Positions 9,037 to 17,404 of a DNA stretch of 64,000 bases are shown piece after piece. The notes beneath the pieces are model-generated. The model saw nothing but the letters and a program-made list of their open reading frames with translations, was not told the origin of the DNA and did not search any database. Position 1 is the stretch's first letter, and every line of letters begins with the position of its first letter. Origin of the DNA: Gardnerella vaginalis 1500E (GTDB lineage Bacteria > Actinomycetota > Actinomycetes > Actinomycetales > Bifidobacteriaceae); NCBI RefSeq assembly GCF_000263595.1, contig NZ_ADES01000014.1, forward strand, positions 62,001 to 126,000, written 5' to 3'. The position numbers and the translations under genes are program-made.

Positions 9037-12000
9037 TTACTTGCTTGCGTGCATATGACGGCTGCGAGTTTTAAACGTTACAACACCACTTGCAAGCAGC
9101 ACCATAAACGTCACAACCATGCCAATCACACTGCTACCAGTCATCGCCAAATCAGAAGTCATCTTCTTGGCGGCAGCCTTAGCGGCAGACTTCTCCTTTT
9201 CAGCAGACTTCTGCTTTTCAGCAGCGTTGCCATTGGCAGCAGCATCGCCGGATGCAGCGGATGCATTTCCGTCTGTACCAACATAAGTAATACCAGTAAA
9301 CGTACCGAATCCAGAACCGGTACCTAATCCGTTACCGAATCTAGTACCAAGTCCGTTACCAAATCCAGTACCAGAATGAAGCTCTGAATACTTCAGGTTA
9401 ATCTCTGCAACTGTTTCATCGAACGCTGTAGCATTTTCAGGAATAACCCACACGTTAGCCCAAGCAACCTGCTCGCCCTTATCGTTAAGCAAAACAATCG
9501 TATGCTTACCGAAGTAGCCAGCTGGAATCACAATATTAAACTGAGGTTGACCATTCTTATCCAAAGTTACTTTCACATACTTAGATCCATCTTCACCATG
9601 CAATAACACAGGCGAAGAATACATGTAAGCATAAGCGTAAGAAACCTTGTTTTCCTGAAGTTCCTTTATGAACTTGCTCGTAGTTGAAGAGACTTTAGTC
9701 TTGTGAGACTTAGAGCCAGACTTTGCATCGCCCTTAGCATGATCAATGCCAGAGAAATACAACTTCACAGGATTGCTCTTACCAGCGCGAACAACATCAT
9801 TCATATGTTCACCAGCAACAAGGATTCCCTTAAGCGACTGATCTAGCTTTGCAGTAGACTCAGGAGACCTAGGGGCTGGAATTGAAGCGGAAGGAGGATT
9901 GACAGTTACAGAAGAGGAACCATGATCATTCTCATGACCATCATTTGACTTCTTTTCAACGAAGAATTCTGCGGAAGTATTCTTCGTTGCAACGTTACCA
10001 GCATAATCAACAGCTTCAACTTTAATTAAGTGCTTTCCGGCAGAAAGTGAATTGAAATCGACATCTACCTTCAGCTGTTTCTTCAGATCTTTCAGATCGG
10101 CAAAAGTAGCATCGTAAGGATTGTTCTTACTCAGCTTAATATCCGTTTCTTTAAGATTATTACTTGCATGATTTACTTCTTTACCATCAATCATCACTTG
10201 CAATAACTTCAAATGATCATCTTTAGCTGTTACAGAAATCTTACTATTTGCTTCAACACGATCATTGTCCTTTATTCCAAGTGTCACAGAAGGAGCATTC
10301 TTATCAACAACAACAGGAACACGACCATACAGTGCGCTAGACATCTGATCAATGGCTTGAATTAACACAAACTCTCCATTTTTAACTTCAACATCTCTAT
10401 CGAAGCTCTGAGCATTAGTTTCTTTGCCTTTAGAATCAGTACTGAAGTTGTCTGAAGCAATAAGATTATTAATCTTAAGAGTATAGCCAGCAAAATCATC
10501 ACTAATAACACCCTTGAATTTCACAGTGTCTTTATTAGTGAATATTCTGTCGCCATACAACTTTGGAGTACTAAACATTACTTCTGGAGCCTGTCTGTCG
10601 AAATAGAAAGCAACCGGAGTATCTAATACCACATCATCCGTCTCTTTGACAATCATCCTAAAGTCATTTATTCCAGGATGCATTGGCAGAGTTACCGTGA
10701 ATGTAGAATCAGCATTTGCATTAGTGGACTTAGTGATTGTTGCAGCTATAGGATCAAAATCCTCATATCCCGAGCCATCATATTTAACTCGATTAGCTTT
10801 TGTAAATAGTATTTCTGTAGCTTTGTTACTTACTTTGCCGTTTGCGGTAAATGAATCGAGCGAAGTACCATCAGGAACATTCCAGTTATATGATCCTAAG
10901 CTGTTAGCATTACTCAGTGAAATATTATAAAGCTTTTGGCTTTGTCTTTGTGGCATAACGCGATTAGCAAAGCCTACATCCTGAGTAGATGCGTTAACTC
11001 CATCACTAGCAACCAAAGTAAGTGAATATGTATTAGCAGATGGAATAACTTTTACCGTAAATGAGCCATCAGGACCAACAGTTACAGGCTCTTCCACTTG
11101 TTTAGTCTGAATTTCACCATTAACAACATCATCTTTACTATACTTGACAGTAAGCGTGAGATTCTGCTTTGGAGTAGTATCGTCCTTAACTTCACCTTTA
11201 ACTTCTACTGCACCAGTTTGGTCAATTGTTACATTCCCATTACTATCTGCATTAGTTAGTTTAATTGTTGGTGCCTTTTCGTCAAAATTAGTTGCAAGAG
11301 TTTCAACTACTTCTTTACCATCAGAATCTTTTGCCTTAACTGTTATTTTGTTAGCACCTTGTTTAATAGGAGCAGTAAAGCTAAATTCAGAATTATCTGT
11401 CTTAACAGTTAATTCTTTTTCTGCTTCAGTTCCTGATTGAGCATAAGCTTTCACATCCTTGCAGCCATCAGCAACACGTCCAGAGATTTCGATGCTGTAT
11501 TTATTCACACCGTTATCTTTTTTAGTAGTGACATCCTTAATGCCAATATTATTAAGATTAACCTTATTATTTATGAGAATCTTTTTATTAGCAAATTCCT
11601 TAAACACTTTGGATGTATTGGTTTCATTGAAACCGCCATCATGCAAACTGACATTGACGTAATAAGCATTCTTACCTACATTAACTTTGCAAGTGCGAGT
11701 ATAGCCATTTGCGTCATGAGTTTCACTGCAATCATTCTCATTAACCTTGACATAATCACTGTTACCATTAACTTTTACCCCTGGATCACTCAACGTTTCA
11801 CTTAACTCATCATGAGCTGTAATGGTGATTGTACCATCGTTGTCAGGTTCGCTAATTGTAACGGTTGGAGCTTTAGTATCAAGGTTAAAATGCATATCAG
11901 TCGTCTGGCACATACCCTTAGTCAAGCAAGCTTTTACTCGATAAATATATTTGCCATCAGGAAGTTTCTTATTCCAATGCGCAATATCAGTAGATGTCTT

Positions 12001-14700
12001 ATCATAAATAGTTCCATCAAAAGCAATAGAACTATTTAATGCTCTTGGATCACTTAATAATTCTGAGAAATTAGAACGCGAAACGTCATGTTCCTCTCCT
12101 ACTTCTGCAACAGTCTTACCAGAATTATCCAAAACAGAATACTGTATTAAACTTGCATTACGGAATAATGCTAATGATGGTCGTATCTTATCGAATAACT
12201 CATCACCATTTGGCGAAAATTCTAAATGACCAGGAGCTTCATCATTAACTTGCACATCACCAAAATAACTTTCTGCAATAAGCGAAGTAGTCATATCAAT
12301 TGTATTGTTAAGATACTCTTCACCAGGCTTTACAAGAATTGGCTCCTTATCCCAATCACCAACAAAACCAAGATATGGAACAGCCAAATTTGGTTCCCCG
12401 TCAGTTTTTGAAGCGAAACGCGCCCAACCTTCAACGTAATGATCGCGAGTCACGTCTGGAGTTAATGTAAACTCTACTTCTTTTTCTGACTTAGGATCTA
12501 CTGTAACTTTATCAGTCGAAGAAGCTAATGTTTCTGAGCTAATAGAAGTAGTAGTTTTTTCACCAGCATTATTAGATTCATTAACAACATTTTGTTTAGG
12601 AACTTCATAAGTTACAGCCTTATCTCCATAATTGTGCAATTTAACAGTGAACTTACGATCTCCATTAACCTGACGTAAAGCCACATACGAATTGCCATCA
12701 ACTGTTGCAATCACGTTAGTAGCAACGGCATTATCGACATGAGCTAAGCCAGCACCGATTTGACGAGGCGCGAATGGCACATTGCTTGAATTATTGAGAA
12801 TCTCAGCCGTATTCATCAAGGCTTGTTCAACACGAGTAGCACGATCTTTTGGAGAAAGCTTAGGGAAGCGCTTCTTATAGCTTTCCATCACCAAAGCTGA
12901 AATACCGGAAACGTTTGGAGCAGCCATAGAAGTACCAGACATATTAGTGTACTTGTTGTTGTTCTGAGTGGACCACACGTTACCGCCGATGCCAGCGATA
13001 TGAGGCTTAAAATCAAGTTCTGGAGTTGGGCCCCAAGAAGTAAAGCTAGAAGGATGCAACTTATCAGGATTTGGAATGCCCATTGTCTTATCAGAGAAGG
13101 AAACCTTAACTGTACCACTTGCATTAGCCTTGAGTGCAGCAACAATCTTCAAAGCATCTTCACGACGAATTGATGCTCCAAAGCATGTGAACTTATCAAC
13201 TCCAGCCATGCCAAGGAACTGTGCTGAATCACCATCTTTGTTATAAACAATTACACCATCAGCACCCTTATCAATAGCATTCTGGAATTTTTCAGTAAAT
13301 GCTATTTTGCCACGCTCAACTAAAGCGTACTTTCCGTTAAGATTCAAATTCTCAACGTCACTTTTTTGTCCAAGACCGATGTTCACAATCTCATGTTCTT
13401 TACCATCAGCTTTACCTGAGGCTATAGAGTAAGGAATCTCAGTTGCCTTACCAGCTTTATCTTTATATGAACCAGCGGTTTGAATAATATAAGAATTTTC
13501 TACAGAAGCAACGCTAAAAGCAGAAGGATAAGAAGATGGCGAACCAAGAGTTGCATCATCCCACTTTCCTAACGCATCATCAGTTCCTCCAGATGTAGAG
13601 AAACTCAAACCGGAGTTTCCTGCAGAAACAACTGGAAGCACACCAGCTTCACGAGCCTTCTTTAAAGCGAGAGATGTAGCATTAGAAGTTCCACTGAAAC
13701 CGTTATCTGAGCCAAGAGACATGTTAATAACGTCTGCACCGAGCTTTACAGAATCCTCGATTGCAGCAACTATATCAGCATCACGAGCTCCGTGTGCTCC
13801 TGGCTTATTCGAAAACACTTTCATAGCGAGAAGCTGAGCGTTTGGAGCAATGCCGTTGATATGACCATTTTTATCAGCTGGCTTATTATCATCATCGCCG
13901 TTAGCTGCCACAATACCAGCTACGTGCATGCCATGCTGCTCTGCACCACTATCTGTAATAGTGTAGTCTTCATCAGCATAGTTGAAGCCAGCAGGAACTT
14001 TATTAGTGAACTTTACACCTCTAGACGGGAATGTCTCCTTAATCTTACGAGCTTTTTCAGCTTTGAAATCAAGTTTCATATCATGGTGACTTGGATCTAT
14101 GCCCGTATCAATAATAGCCACAAGCATTCCAGTTCCATCAAGTCCACGTTTCTTAAATTCTTCATTCACACCCTGCAAACCGCGAGCATAATTTTCAAGA
14201 GGGTAATACAAACGTTCTTGCGCAACAGAAGCTACCTCATGTTCATGACGTAAAGCCGCAACTTTGTTAGCTGGAAGCGTTGCCTCAAAACCATTCATAA
14301 GGTAACCAAATTGGCGGCGGACTGTCATGCCATATTTTGAAGACCATTTTACAATAAGACGATTCTGGCCAGCTTTATTACTACTTTCAGATTGTTTCGA
14401 AGGAAGTTTTGGCTGTTTCTTCAAAGTAACAATAACAGTTACAGGCTTATTAGAAGAACCAGTCCTATTAAATGGATTATTAACTATTCTGCCAACAATC
14501 TTAGGATCAAGATATTTAGTAGTTTTATTCTTCTTATTTTTTTGGTTTACAACTTGCGTGAGATTATTTTTCTCAGCACTATTGTCTTTAACATTTTCCG
14601 CATAAGCCGCAGTTGATCCAGCAAGCGGTACCATAAGCGTCACCGCAGCTACGCCTAATGCTGCTAAACGAGTCAGATATGACGTTCGTTTGAACTTCAT
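9037..14700 (-). CDS. Cell-wall-anchored subtilase (S8 family, C5a-peptidase-like)
   Basis: Secreted serine protease of about 1,887 residues. A signal peptide (about 10-35) and a propeptide with 'RRQFGYLMNGFEATLPANKV' come first. The S8 domain has Asp in 'VAIIDTGIDPSHH' (about residue 195), His in 'EQHGMHVAGI' (about 257) and Ser in 'GTSMAAPNVSG' (about 589), with a PA domain inserted between His and Ser. Fn3/bacterial Ig-like repeats follow (about 650-1650), then a Gly/Phe/Asn repeat, an Ala/Lys/Glu stretch and the sorting signal LAMTG with hydrophobic segment and basic tail. The chosen ATG (14700) lies 9 nt after GGAG; an ATG at 14706 is also possible. It has its own G-run promoter. The architecture recalls streptococcal C5a peptidase and other host-protein-cleaving subtilases; substrate unknown. 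Confidence 0.92.
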   Translation of the reverse strand: MKFKRTSYLTRLAALGVAAVTLMVPLAGSTAAYAENVKDNSAEKNNLTQVVNQKNKKNKTTKYLDPKIVGRIVNNPFNRTGSSNKPVTVIVTLKKQPKLPSKQSESSNKAGQNRLIVKWSSKYGMTVRRQFGYLMNGFEATLPANKVAALRHEHEVASVAQERLYYPLENYARGLQGVNEEFKKRGLDGTGMLVAIIDTGIDPSHHDMKLDFKAEKARKIKETFPSRGVKFTNKVPAGFNYADEDYTITDSGAEQHGMHVAGIVAANGDDDNKPADKNGHINGIAPNAQLLAMKVFSNKPGAHGARDADIVAAIEDSVKLGADVINMSLGSDNGFSGTSNATSLALKKAREAGVLPVVSAGNSGLSFSTSGGTDDALGKWDDATLGSPSSYPSAFSVASVENSYIIQTAGSYKDKAGKATEIPYSIASGKADGKEHEIVNIGLGQKSDVENLNLNGKYALVERGKIAFTEKFQNAIDKGADGVIVYNKDGDSAQFLGMAGVDKFTCFGASIRREDALKIVAALKANASGTVKVSFSDKTMGIPNPDKLHPSSFTSWGPTPELDFKPHIAGIGGNVWSTQNNNKYTNMSGTSMAAPNVSGISALVMESYKKRFPKLSPKDRATRVEQALMNTAEILNNSSNVPFAPRQIGAGLAHVDNAVATNVIATVDGNSYVALRQVNGDRKFTVKLHNYGDKAVTYEVPKQNVVNESNNAGEKTTTSISSETLASSTDKVTVDPKSEKEVEFTLTPDVTRDHYVEGWARFASKTDGEPNLAVPYLGFVGDWDKEPILVKPGEEYLNNTIDMTTSLIAESYFGDVQVNDEAPGHLEFSPNGDELFDKIRPSLALFRNASLIQYSVLDNSGKTVAEVGEEHDVSRSNFSELLSDPRALNSSIAFDGTIYDKTSTDIAHWNKKLPDGKYIYRVKACLTKGMCQTTDMHFNLDTKAPTVTISEPDNDGTITITAHDELSETLSDPGVKVNGNSDYVKVNENDCSETHDANGYTRTCKVNVGKNAYYVNVSLHDGGFNETNTSKVFKEFANKKILINNKVNLNNIGIKDVTTKKDNGVNKYSIEISGRVADGCKDVKAYAQSGTEAEKELTVKTDNSEFSFTAPIKQGANKITVKAKDSDGKEVVETLATNFDEKAPTIKLTNADSNGNVTIDQTGAVEVKGEVKDDTTPKQNLTLTVKYSKDDVVNGEIQTKQVEEPVTVGPDGSFTVKVIPSANTYSLTLVASDGVNASTQDVGFANRVMPQRQSQKLYNISLSNANSLGSYNWNVPDGTSLDSFTANGKVSNKATEILFTKANRVKYDGSGYEDFDPIAATITKSTNANADSTFTVTLPMHPGINDFRMIVKETDDVVLDTPVAFYFDRQAPEVMFSTPKLYGDRIFTNKDTVKFKGVISDDFAGYTLKINNLIASDNFSTDSKGKETNAQSFDRDVEVKNGEFVLIQAIDQMSSALYGRVPVVVDKNAPSVTLGIKDNDRVEANSKISVTAKDDHLKLLQVMIDGKEVNHASNNLKETDIKLSKNNPYDATFADLKDLKKQLKVDVDFNSLSAGKHLIKVEAVDYAGNVATKNTSAEFFVEKKSNDGHENDHGSSSVTVNPPSASIPAPRSPESTAKLDQSLKGILVAGEHMNDVVRAGKSNPVKLYFSGIDHAKGDAKSGSKSHKTKVSSTTSKFIKELQENKVSYAYAYMYSSPVLLHGEDGSKYVKVTLDKNGQPQFNIVIPAGYFGKHTIVLLNDKGEQVAWANVWVIPENATAFDETVAEINLKYSELHSGTGFGNGLGTRFGNGLGTGSGFGTFTGITYVGTDGNASAASGDAAANGNAAEKQKSAEKEKSAAKAAAKKMTSDLAMTGSSVIGMVVTFMVLLASGVVTFKTRSRHMHASK

Positions 14701-14874
14701 AAACATACTCTCCTTCAAAATGGTGGTTTTTATACAGGAAAAATTTCGGTTCGAGCTATCACAAACTCATGCCAGCTGCCAAAATCTTTCATACTGGCTG
14801 TCAAAATTTTTCATGCGGGTGTAAATATTTTTGTTACGCTGGCTTGAATCATTTCCGCTAAATATCGCACAAGA

Positions 14875-14904
14875 GGCATACCCCCCCCCCTATGCAAACA
14901 GCAA
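14875..14904 (-). promoter_or_regulatory. Putative phase-variable promoter of the subtilase (10-G spacer)
   Basis: On the minus strand: TTGCTG (14899-14904), 8 nt, ten G (14881-14890), TATGCC (14875-14880). The spacer is 18 nt. The -10 match is weak, but the geometry equals that of the two pilus promoters. It lies about 175 bp upstream of the start codon. Confidence 0.62.
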
Positions 14905-15306
14905 GAAATGGCGCATTTTTGCAAGTGCAACAAAATATTTTCCATATACTCTAGCACTTGTTTAAAGAGAAAAAATTTTTTTAACTTGTTAATTTCGCAA
15001 ATAAAATTTGAAAAATTTATATCTCGGATAGAGAAATGGCTAAATTACGCCATTCTCTCGCAAACACTTTTCCACAAATAACATGCAAAAAAAAATTGTA
15101 GTTAACATATAATTTACAAAATTTTTCAAAAACCTTGCATTGTGGCAATATTTTTTAAAAAAATATTGTTGATTTACCAACTAATGTTGGCACACCTCGC
15201 AAGTTAAACCGTAAATTTTTCAGCCGCCCGATGAAGACACAAACGACGAAAAAATTTACACCGTGAGAGCGTTACCTAGCATTTGAAGCATAACACCCAC
15301 AAAAAC

Positions 15307-15343
15307 CCTCCAAACGCGGGAAAATCATCTCACATTTGGAGAG
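15307..15343. repeat. CTCCAAACG palindromic repeat after sortase 2
   Basis: CCTCCAAACGCGGG and, after about 12 nt, CACATTTGGAG form an inverted repeat. It sits 3 bp beyond the sortase stop and could act as transcript end. The first pilus cluster has the same element after its sortase. Confidence 0.75.
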
Positions 15344-15345
15344 AA

Positions 15346-16470
15346 TCACCCGCGCCGCAACTTACTCAGCACACTGCGCGACACCGCCAGCAAATGCCGT
15401 CCGCGCACATAAATCTCATCGCGCTTCTTACGCCACAAAGTCGCAACCATCGTCGCCAACACTGCAAACGTCAGAATCATAGCGAGCACAAACAGCGTCA
15501 TCCAAAGCGGCCACTGCACACGATCCTCCGGCGCCTTCACCGGATCCGGCAGCACGCGGTATCCAGTCACCAGCAACCTATGCGAGTTAACGCCATACGG
15601 GGTACACGTAAGCAGCGTCGCAAGGTCACGCCCCTTCTCACGCTGCAGCAAACTAATATCGTGCGGATCAACCACACTAATACGAAACACCTTGTATCGC
15701 AGCGTCTCCCCCTGCACATCAAAGTAAAAATAGTCGCCCTTCTTCAAATTCACCAAATCGTCGAACATCGTGGCATCCGGCAAACCCGTATGCGCCGTCA
15801 CCACCGCGTGACGATTCTTACCGCCCACCGGCAAATCCGTGCCATACAAGTGGCCCGCACCATGCGCCAAAACCTCCTGCGAACTACCATGGTAAATCGG
15901 CAGCTTCACACCAATCTTCGGAATCTTCACAATACCCATAATGCCCATAGGCTCATCAAGCTGCTTCGCATACTCCTTATACTCCGGCTTATTCATGTAA
16001 TCCGTGGTACCATCGTACGGATCGGAGCTAATAATCGCCTTATGACGCGCATTATAGCGGCGAGCCGCACGCAAATGAGCACGACGCACATCCCCAGCCT
16101 GATCGTGATTATACTTATCGTACGCGGAAGAAATTTCCTTAGAAACGCGATTATTCCAAAGCGTAGAACACACCGGATACGCAAAACACAACAATCCCGC
16201 AAGCACAAACGCAATAGGCTCAATAATGCGGCGAAGCTTAGATTTTTGCTTAGACTTGTGAGCAGCGTGGGGTTTTGAGGCGGAAGCTTGGGGTGGTTGG
16301 GTTGATTCGGGTGCGGGTGGTTGGGTTGCGGGTGATTCGGTTTGGTTAGTTTGGTTAGTTGCGGTCAGTGAAGTTGCGTTAGTTTGGTTAGTTTGATTTT
16401 TGAAAAGCTTATTTTGGGAGATTTTGTTGAGGAAAGCATATACTTTTGCAACAGCGCTGTTTAATTTCAC
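15346..16470 (-). CDS. srtC: Class C sortase, cluster 2
   Basis: Pilus-assembling transpeptidase paralogous to the enzyme at 2731-3840. The 374 residues have an Asn/Gln/Thr/Pro-rich N-terminus (about 20-68, repeated NQTNQT), a transmembrane helix (about 82-105), a lid with DPY ('SSDPYDGTTDYM'), His in 'VVTAHTGLPDATMF', Cys in 'TLLTCTPYG' (about residue 287), Arg in 'SHRLLVTGYR', then a second transmembrane helix and a basic tail. Start is GTG at 16470 with GGAGGA 5 nt upstream. Unlike cluster 1 it is separated from its pilin by more than 900 bp with a terminator and a long inverted repeat, so it probably has its own promoter or a structured leader. Confidence 0.94.
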   Translation of the reverse strand: MKLNSAVAKVYAFLNKISQNKLFKNQTNQTNATSLTATNQTNQTESPATQPPAPESTQPPQASASKPHAAHKSKQKSKLRRIIEPIAFVLAGLLCFAYPVCSTLWNNRVSKEISSAYDKYNHDQAGDVRRAHLRAARRYNARHKAIISSDPYDGTTDYMNKPEYKEYAKQLDEPMGIMGIVKIPKIGVKLPIYHGSSQEVLAHGAGHLYGTDLPVGGKNRHAVVTAHTGLPDATMFDDLVNLKKGDYFYFDVQGETLRYKVFRISVVDPHDISLLQREKGRDLATLLTCTPYGVNSHRLLVTGYRVLPDPVKAPEDRVQWPLWMTLFVLAMILTFAVLATMVATLWRKKRDEIYVRGRHLLAVSRSVLSKLRRG

Positions 16471-16518
16471 GCTTCCTCCGTTTCTAAGTTTATGTACGTA
16501 ATTTTGTTTGTGTGGCGC

Positions 16519-16659
16519 GAGTTTTGGGGGATTTCTCTCCTCGCACGTCCCGTCCTTCGGGCGCTCTGGCTGTTAAAGGCGTTTATTGTGTTCGCCTTTC
16601 TTTAAAGAATGTAGCTTCTCAGTCCTCTTTTAGTGCTCGTAGAGAAATCCCCCAAACTC
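16519..16659. repeat. Long inverted repeat upstream of sortase 2
   Basis: Arms 16519-16538 (GAGTTTTGGGGGATTTCTCT) and 16641-16659 are complementary except for one missing base. They enclose about 100 bp with an inner hairpin AAAGGCG...CGCCTTT followed by CTTT. Lying 49 bp upstream of the sortase GTG, it may be a structured leader, a small RNA or a miniature mobile element. Confidence 0.6.
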
Positions 16660-16911
16660 TGCGTGCTAACCATTAATAACCTCGTTTTATCGCAGAGATT
16701 TTTCGATTTTTCTTCTTCGCTTGGCGAATCAGCAGCCTGCGGATCTGACGTTCGCCGCGCTCAGTGCGAAAAATCTCAAATCTCTACCACACGAATATTT
16801 GCTCGACAAGCAATTCCTATCTCCCACCTGCAGAGCATTAATGTTAAAGTTCACTAAGCAACAAGTAATCGCCGTTTGCAGAAGCACAACTGCGAAGCTT
16901 CAGGAACATTT

Positions 16912-17040
16912 GCAGGAGATTCTCTGGCGTTTGTAGCTGGATTGGCTGGTTTGTGGGACATTTGCCGGAGATTTTCTGGCGTTTGTAGTCACATCAGCCA
17001 ATTTATGGAACATTTGCCGGAAAATCCCCCGTGTTTGTGT
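16912..17040. repeat. ATTTGCCGGA...GGCGTTTGTAG dispersed repeat, three copies
   Basis: Three tandem, diverged copies of GGAACATTTGCCGGAGATT followed by CTGGCGTTTGTAG. Related copies occur at 2575-2640 and 50030-50100. The element contains an imperfect dyad (GCCGGA/TCCGGC). Function unknown. Confidence 0.65.
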
Positions 17041-17100
17041 ACTTAGGCTGGGTGCAAGTCCACAAACACGCGCACCCTTCCCCGCGTTTGTGTACTTAAG

Positions 17101-17172
17101 CCGTTAGCAAAGCATTACTGCAAAGCTTCAGAAACACCGTTAGCAGAGCACAACTGCAAAGATACAGAAACA
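17101..17172. repeat. 36-nt tandem duplication
   Basis: Two adjacent 36-nt units begin CCGTTAGCA and end CAGAAACA (17101-17136 and 17137-17172), differing at five or six positions. A more diverged copy lies near 16870. No coding or CRISPR character. Confidence 0.75.
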
Positions 17173-17227
17173 AGCGCAGCCGAAATTTACAGCGTTTGCA
17201 GCCAAAGCAATGTTTTCAAAAAAGAAA

Positions 17228-17300
17228 GATAAGACAGCAGACTGCGCTGTGCGAAGAAGAGGGATGCTCGCGCAAAGCGCGAACACAGCGCAGCCTGCTG
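17228..17300 (-). terminator. Terminator of backbone pilin 2
   Basis: Seventeen-base arms (17235-17251 and 17284-17300; CAGCAGACTGCGCTGTG and its complement with one mismatch). On the minus strand the stem is followed by TCTTATCTTTCTTTTTT. It lies about 105 bp after the pilin stop and would separate pilin from sortase transcription. Confidence 0.8.
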
Positions 17301-17404
17301 AGTATTTAATTATAGCCAGGCGATTAAAGTTCCTCCGCGCAACACGCTCAAAAGCCTAAACCCAACCGCCCAGCGGATTGCAATTCCTTAAGAATCGCGC
17401 AGAA

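Larger units (their letters stand above)
14719..15345. other. AT-rich 627-bp intergenic region with the subtilase promoter
   Basis: No gene seen. It contains the G-run promoter (14875-14904), a long AT-rich stretch with several A and T runs (14930-15180), a weak hairpin (GTAAATTTTT at 15211 with AAAAATTTAC ending at 15259) and a palindromic repeat just after the sortase stop (15307-15343). Confidence 0.7.
16471..17404. other. 934-bp gene-free region between sortase 2 and pilin 2
   Basis: No gene with coding character is seen; short open frames here are not supported. It contains a 19-20-bp inverted repeat (16519-16659), copies of the ATTTGCCGGA element (16912-17040), a 36-nt tandem duplication (17101-17172) and the pilin 2 terminator (17228-17300). 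It is an expanded version of the 110-bp pilin-sortase gap of cluster 1. Confidence 0.75.

Noticed and set aside
15211-15259. GTAAATTTTT/AAAAATTTAC hairpin as terminator of sortase 2
   Set aside because: The stem is A/T only, the loop is long and no T-tail follows on the minus strand.
15283-16278. 331-codon plus-strand frame opposite sortase 2
   Set aside because: Arg/His-rich composition without domains; an antisense shadow of a firmly identified sortase.
16633-16936. Two small plus-strand frames in the sortase 2-pilin 2 gap
   Set aside because: They run through repeat DNA, lack ribosome sites and resemble nothing.
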